The notes below the pieces were generated by a model that was not told the DNA's origin, did not search any database, and worked only from the letters and a program-made list of their open reading frames with translations. Of a DNA stretch of 20,923 nucleotides, positions 18,928 through 20,923 are shown piece after piece (position 1 is the first letter of the stretch; each line of letters opens with the position of its first letter). The stretch covers positions 1 to 20,923 of the IMG/VR virus record IMGVR_UViG_3300042863_000853; one strand, given 5' to 3'. The translations under genes were made by a program, and so were the position numbers. The DNA is from a virus.

Positions 18928-20922
18928 TTAATTTACGATATTATATTCCCAATACTTCTCTTGGCAACACAAAAATGGTTCACATTCCTCATTTTCTTCT
19001 GGGCAGTCACCTACTGGTGAATCATCGTTGTTCTTGATGTTTGCCATTAGTCTTACTCGGTCAACAGTAGCCGCACCAGTAAGGTTTACTTTGATTTGAA
19101 ACTCTGATCCTTCTACAGATGGAATTCCAGCCAAGTCATTGCACTCGCTTGGGTCAGGCGTATTGAACTTGTAGCGTTTGTAGCGATTGCCATTTTTCTG
19201 TGGGATGCATTCAGTTACTTTAGGTAAACATGGATTACATCCATAGCTTGTGGGAACCTTTAGTTCTGACCAGCATGGATTGGAATCGGCGCGAAACTCA
19301 ACGTCACTATCGACTACTCCTTTAATTTCACTCATCCACATTTCTCCACCAGTAATCTTTTTACGGAGGAACTTGTTTGTCGCCCCACTTCGGTTGAAGT
19401 CATATCTACCAGTCGTAAAAAACGAATCAATCTGCCTTGTTCCATTAGGCCCGTAATCGTCGCCTTGGCTCGTTGTAAATTCGTAGAGTCGGTTCTTGTT
19501 GTCTTTATCAAACGAGAATCCAAATCCGCGTTTCTCACCTTGAATTAGTGCTGTGAGTAGCTGGGTTGGTCTAAAGCCCGTCCAGATGCCGTTCCAGCGA
19601 AAAGAAAGCTGTGCGTCTGGTGCGGGTGAAGATGATTGGTCAAGGTCAAGAACTACCATTCCGCGATGATACCTGTTCAATCCTTCTACCCCTGCCGCTC
19701 GATAGGTCTGTGGAGCTACTGTGCTAATGAGGTAGTTGTCGAAGAACATCGTAGAGGCGAACTGCTTCAGCCAAGGTGTATCGTTCGTAACCCACTTGTT
19801 TACTTCCCTCGATAGTTTACGAAGTGAGAAGTATCGTGCGAATTCAGATTGGCTATTGGAGTAGAATGCCCAACCATCGTGTGACCTAAACCAAAGTTCA
19901 GAGTTGGCCAATCCTAAATATGGACTTGTGCATCCTCGTCCAAGTAATGAAATGCGTTGAATGTTTGATGTATTCCACTGGCTTCTTGGTATAGAGACAT
20001 CCATTGAGAATGCTCCGTTACCAGTTAGAATAACAAGTTCACCTTGGCCGCGCAGGTTGGTTCCAATCTGCGGCATTACTTTCATGCCAGTGATATTTCC
20101 CATCATTGCTGGAGTGGAAAACGCTCCACCTTCTGCCCAGTATCCAATCTCTGTAAAGTTTTCTGTATTCTTGGTGTTGGTAAACCCGCCGCCATAAATA
20201 ATGTCAGAAGCGTAGATTTGGTTGAACCTATCAGAAACAAATACTCGTCCGAAAGCATACTCCATTACAGTTCCAATCGGCATCTTGGCGAGGTATGGAT
20301 TTAAACGGTAGGCAGGTATTTTAACTGTGCCATCTCCAACCCCGCTTCCAGTTGCCGTGAACTTTACTCCGACTGTATTTGATGGCGCACCAATTAAGGT
20401 AAAGTCAGTAGTGCCAATCGAAACGATCTCGCAGTAGTCTTCGTTTTGAATTTCAGAAGCAGTCAGCGTTCCCAATACCCCGTCCCATGCTATCGCATTC
20501 TGGTATCCATTTTGGATGTATGCCCGATCTTCTGCTTGCACAAAAAATGTGTGCATCATACCCGGATCATTGCCTTCGATGATCTTGTAAGCAAATGCCC
20601 GGTTGTTTACTATCTTTAAAAAATAGATAACTCCAGATACTGAAATCAAAAATCCATCACTGGTTCTGTAGTTGGTTGCACGATATGGATACGCACCTTG
20701 GAAACTACCGCCAAGAATATCGTTAACGATAATCTCGTCTTGTCCTGCTCCAGCAACTATATTTATATTCCGAATGCTTGGTCTTGTTCGGTTGATGCCA
20801 CCTCGGAATGTCCTATTAACCGATTCTGCTACTACAGACTCTGGCAAATACGATGGGTGAGTATCTGCGTCTTGCGCGATGATACTTGTGAATCCATCAA
20901 AGACTGATCCTTCTGCTGGCAT
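18928..20922 (-). CDS. tail nozzle / tail-tube B-like protein (664 aa, possibly incomplete at 5' end)
   Basis: A large beta-rich protein with features I recall from podovirus nozzle proteins (T7 gp12-like). The N-terminus describes a target list (VFDGFTSIIAQDADTHPSYL, ESVNRTFRGGINRTRPSIRN). Propeller-like repeats follow (DGFLISVSGVIYFLKI; AYIQNGYQNAIAWDG; YAFGRVFVSDRFNQIYASDI), then LWFRSHDGWAFYS. The C-terminal 118 residues hold nine Cys (for example YGCNPC and CEPFLCC), unusual for this class. The ATG is one base from the end of the window, so an upstream start cannot be excluded. It is the most upstream visible gene of the virion operon; its promoter lies outside. Palindromic site 9 lies within its first 70 codons. 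Confidence 0.65.
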   Translation of the reverse strand: MPAEGSVFDGFTSIIAQDADTHPSYLPESVVAESVNRTFRGGINRTRPSIRNINIVAGAGQDEIIVNDILGGSFQGAYPYRATNYRTSDGFLISVSGVIYFLKIVNNRAFAYKIIEGNDPGMMHTFFVQAEDRAYIQNGYQNAIAWDGVLGTLTASEIQNEDYCEIVSIGTTDFTLIGAPSNTVGVKFTATGSGVGDGTVKIPAYRLNPYLAKMPIGTVMEYAFGRVFVSDRFNQIYASDIIYGGGFTNTKNTENFTEIGYWAEGGAFSTPAMMGNITGMKVMPQIGTNLRGQGELVILTGNGAFSMDVSIPRSQWNTSNIQRISLLGRGCTSPYLGLANSELWFRSHDGWAFYSNSQSEFARYFSLRKLSREVNKWVTNDTPWLKQFASTMFFDNYLISTVAPQTYRAAGVEGLNRYHRGMVVLDLDQSSSPAPDAQLSFRWNGIWTGFRPTQLLTALIQGEKRGFGFSFDKDNKNRLYEFTTSQGDDYGPNGTRQIDSFFTTGRYDFNRSGATNKFLRKKITGGEMWMSEIKGVVDSDVEFRADSNPCWSELKVPTSYGCNPCLPKVTECIPQKNGNRYKRYKFNTPDPSECNDLAGIPSVEGSEFQIKVNLTGAATVDRVRLMANIKNNDDSPVGDCPEENEECEPFLCCQEKYWEYNIVN
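20717..20732. promoter_or_regulatory. palindromic site 9 (ATATCG-TTAA-CGATAA)
   Basis: The central 14 bases (TATCGTTAACGATA) are a perfect palindrome. The site is inside the nozzle-like gene near its 5' end. Confidence 0.65.
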
Positions 20923-20923
20923 T

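Noticed and set aside
1-20923. Terminal redundancy or circularity of the window
   Set aside because: The first ~20 and last ~20 bases do not repeat. An in-frame TGA would directly precede the 20922 ATG if the ends were joined, but this cannot be tested from one window.
1-20923. CRISPR array, integrase/att site, tRNA or IS element
   Set aside because: No regularly spaced repeats of suitable length, no recombinase motifs, no tRNA arms and no transposase were seen on either strand.

Overview
The window looks like about half of a tailed-phage (podovirus-like) genome or prophage, perhaps from a metagenome. Small overlapping genes are packed tightly with ATGA or TAATG junctions. There is a replication/recombination module and a long block of virion genes. 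No integrase, tRNA, rRNA or transposase is visible. GC content is moderate to low. Almost no start codon has a Shine-Dalgarno sequence; starts instead follow A-rich leaders such as ACTAATG or CACTAAAATG. This suggests a host with SD-independent initiation (Bacteroidota, Verrucomicrobiota or similar). The visible promoters, however, are TTGACA/TAGATT sigma70-like, so the host is left open.

Layout. (1) Positions 237-1357, + strand: four small phage genes. (2) 1381-1977, - strand: a lone terminase-small-subunit-like gene convergent with them. (3) 2044-3988, + strand: two small genes and an SNF2-type helicase, ending in a strong terminator at 4011-4046. (4) About 4008-4510, - strand: no gene, but a large, highly structured noncoding RNA candidate with its own promoter. 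(5) 4571-8428, - strand: an early operon with a possible Acb2-like cyclic-oligonucleotide sponge, a ParB/KorB-like DNA-binding protein, an OB-fold SSB with an acidic tip, a 36-aa membrane protein, a RecB/Cas4-like nuclease and several unknown small proteins. It has a clear promoter at 8468-8495. (6) 8642-20922, - strand: a virion module in transcription order of nozzle-like protein, fibre-like protein, small protein, adaptor-like protein, cupin-like protein, two internal-virion-like proteins and a 1859-aa polyvalent protein carrying an HEIGH zincin motif.

Two features stand out. One is the RNA at about 4008-4510. It can fold with a 13-bp closing helix joining positions ~375 nt apart, a 13-bp hairpin whose loop can form a 9-bp pseudoknot, and G.U pairs that work only on the - strand. 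The other is a 16-bp palindrome, TTATCG-N4-CGATAA, present nine times across the window both between and inside genes. Two copies lie just upstream of the two promoters that share identical TTGACA-N16-TAGATT elements. This points to a phage-wide regulator (operator/stoperator) or a centromere/packaging-like protein; the ParB/KorB-like protein encoded here is the natural candidate binder.

Genes too short for routine ORF calling were read directly from the sequence: 1187-1357, 2044-2181, 6866-6976, 8055-8210 and 18216-18374.
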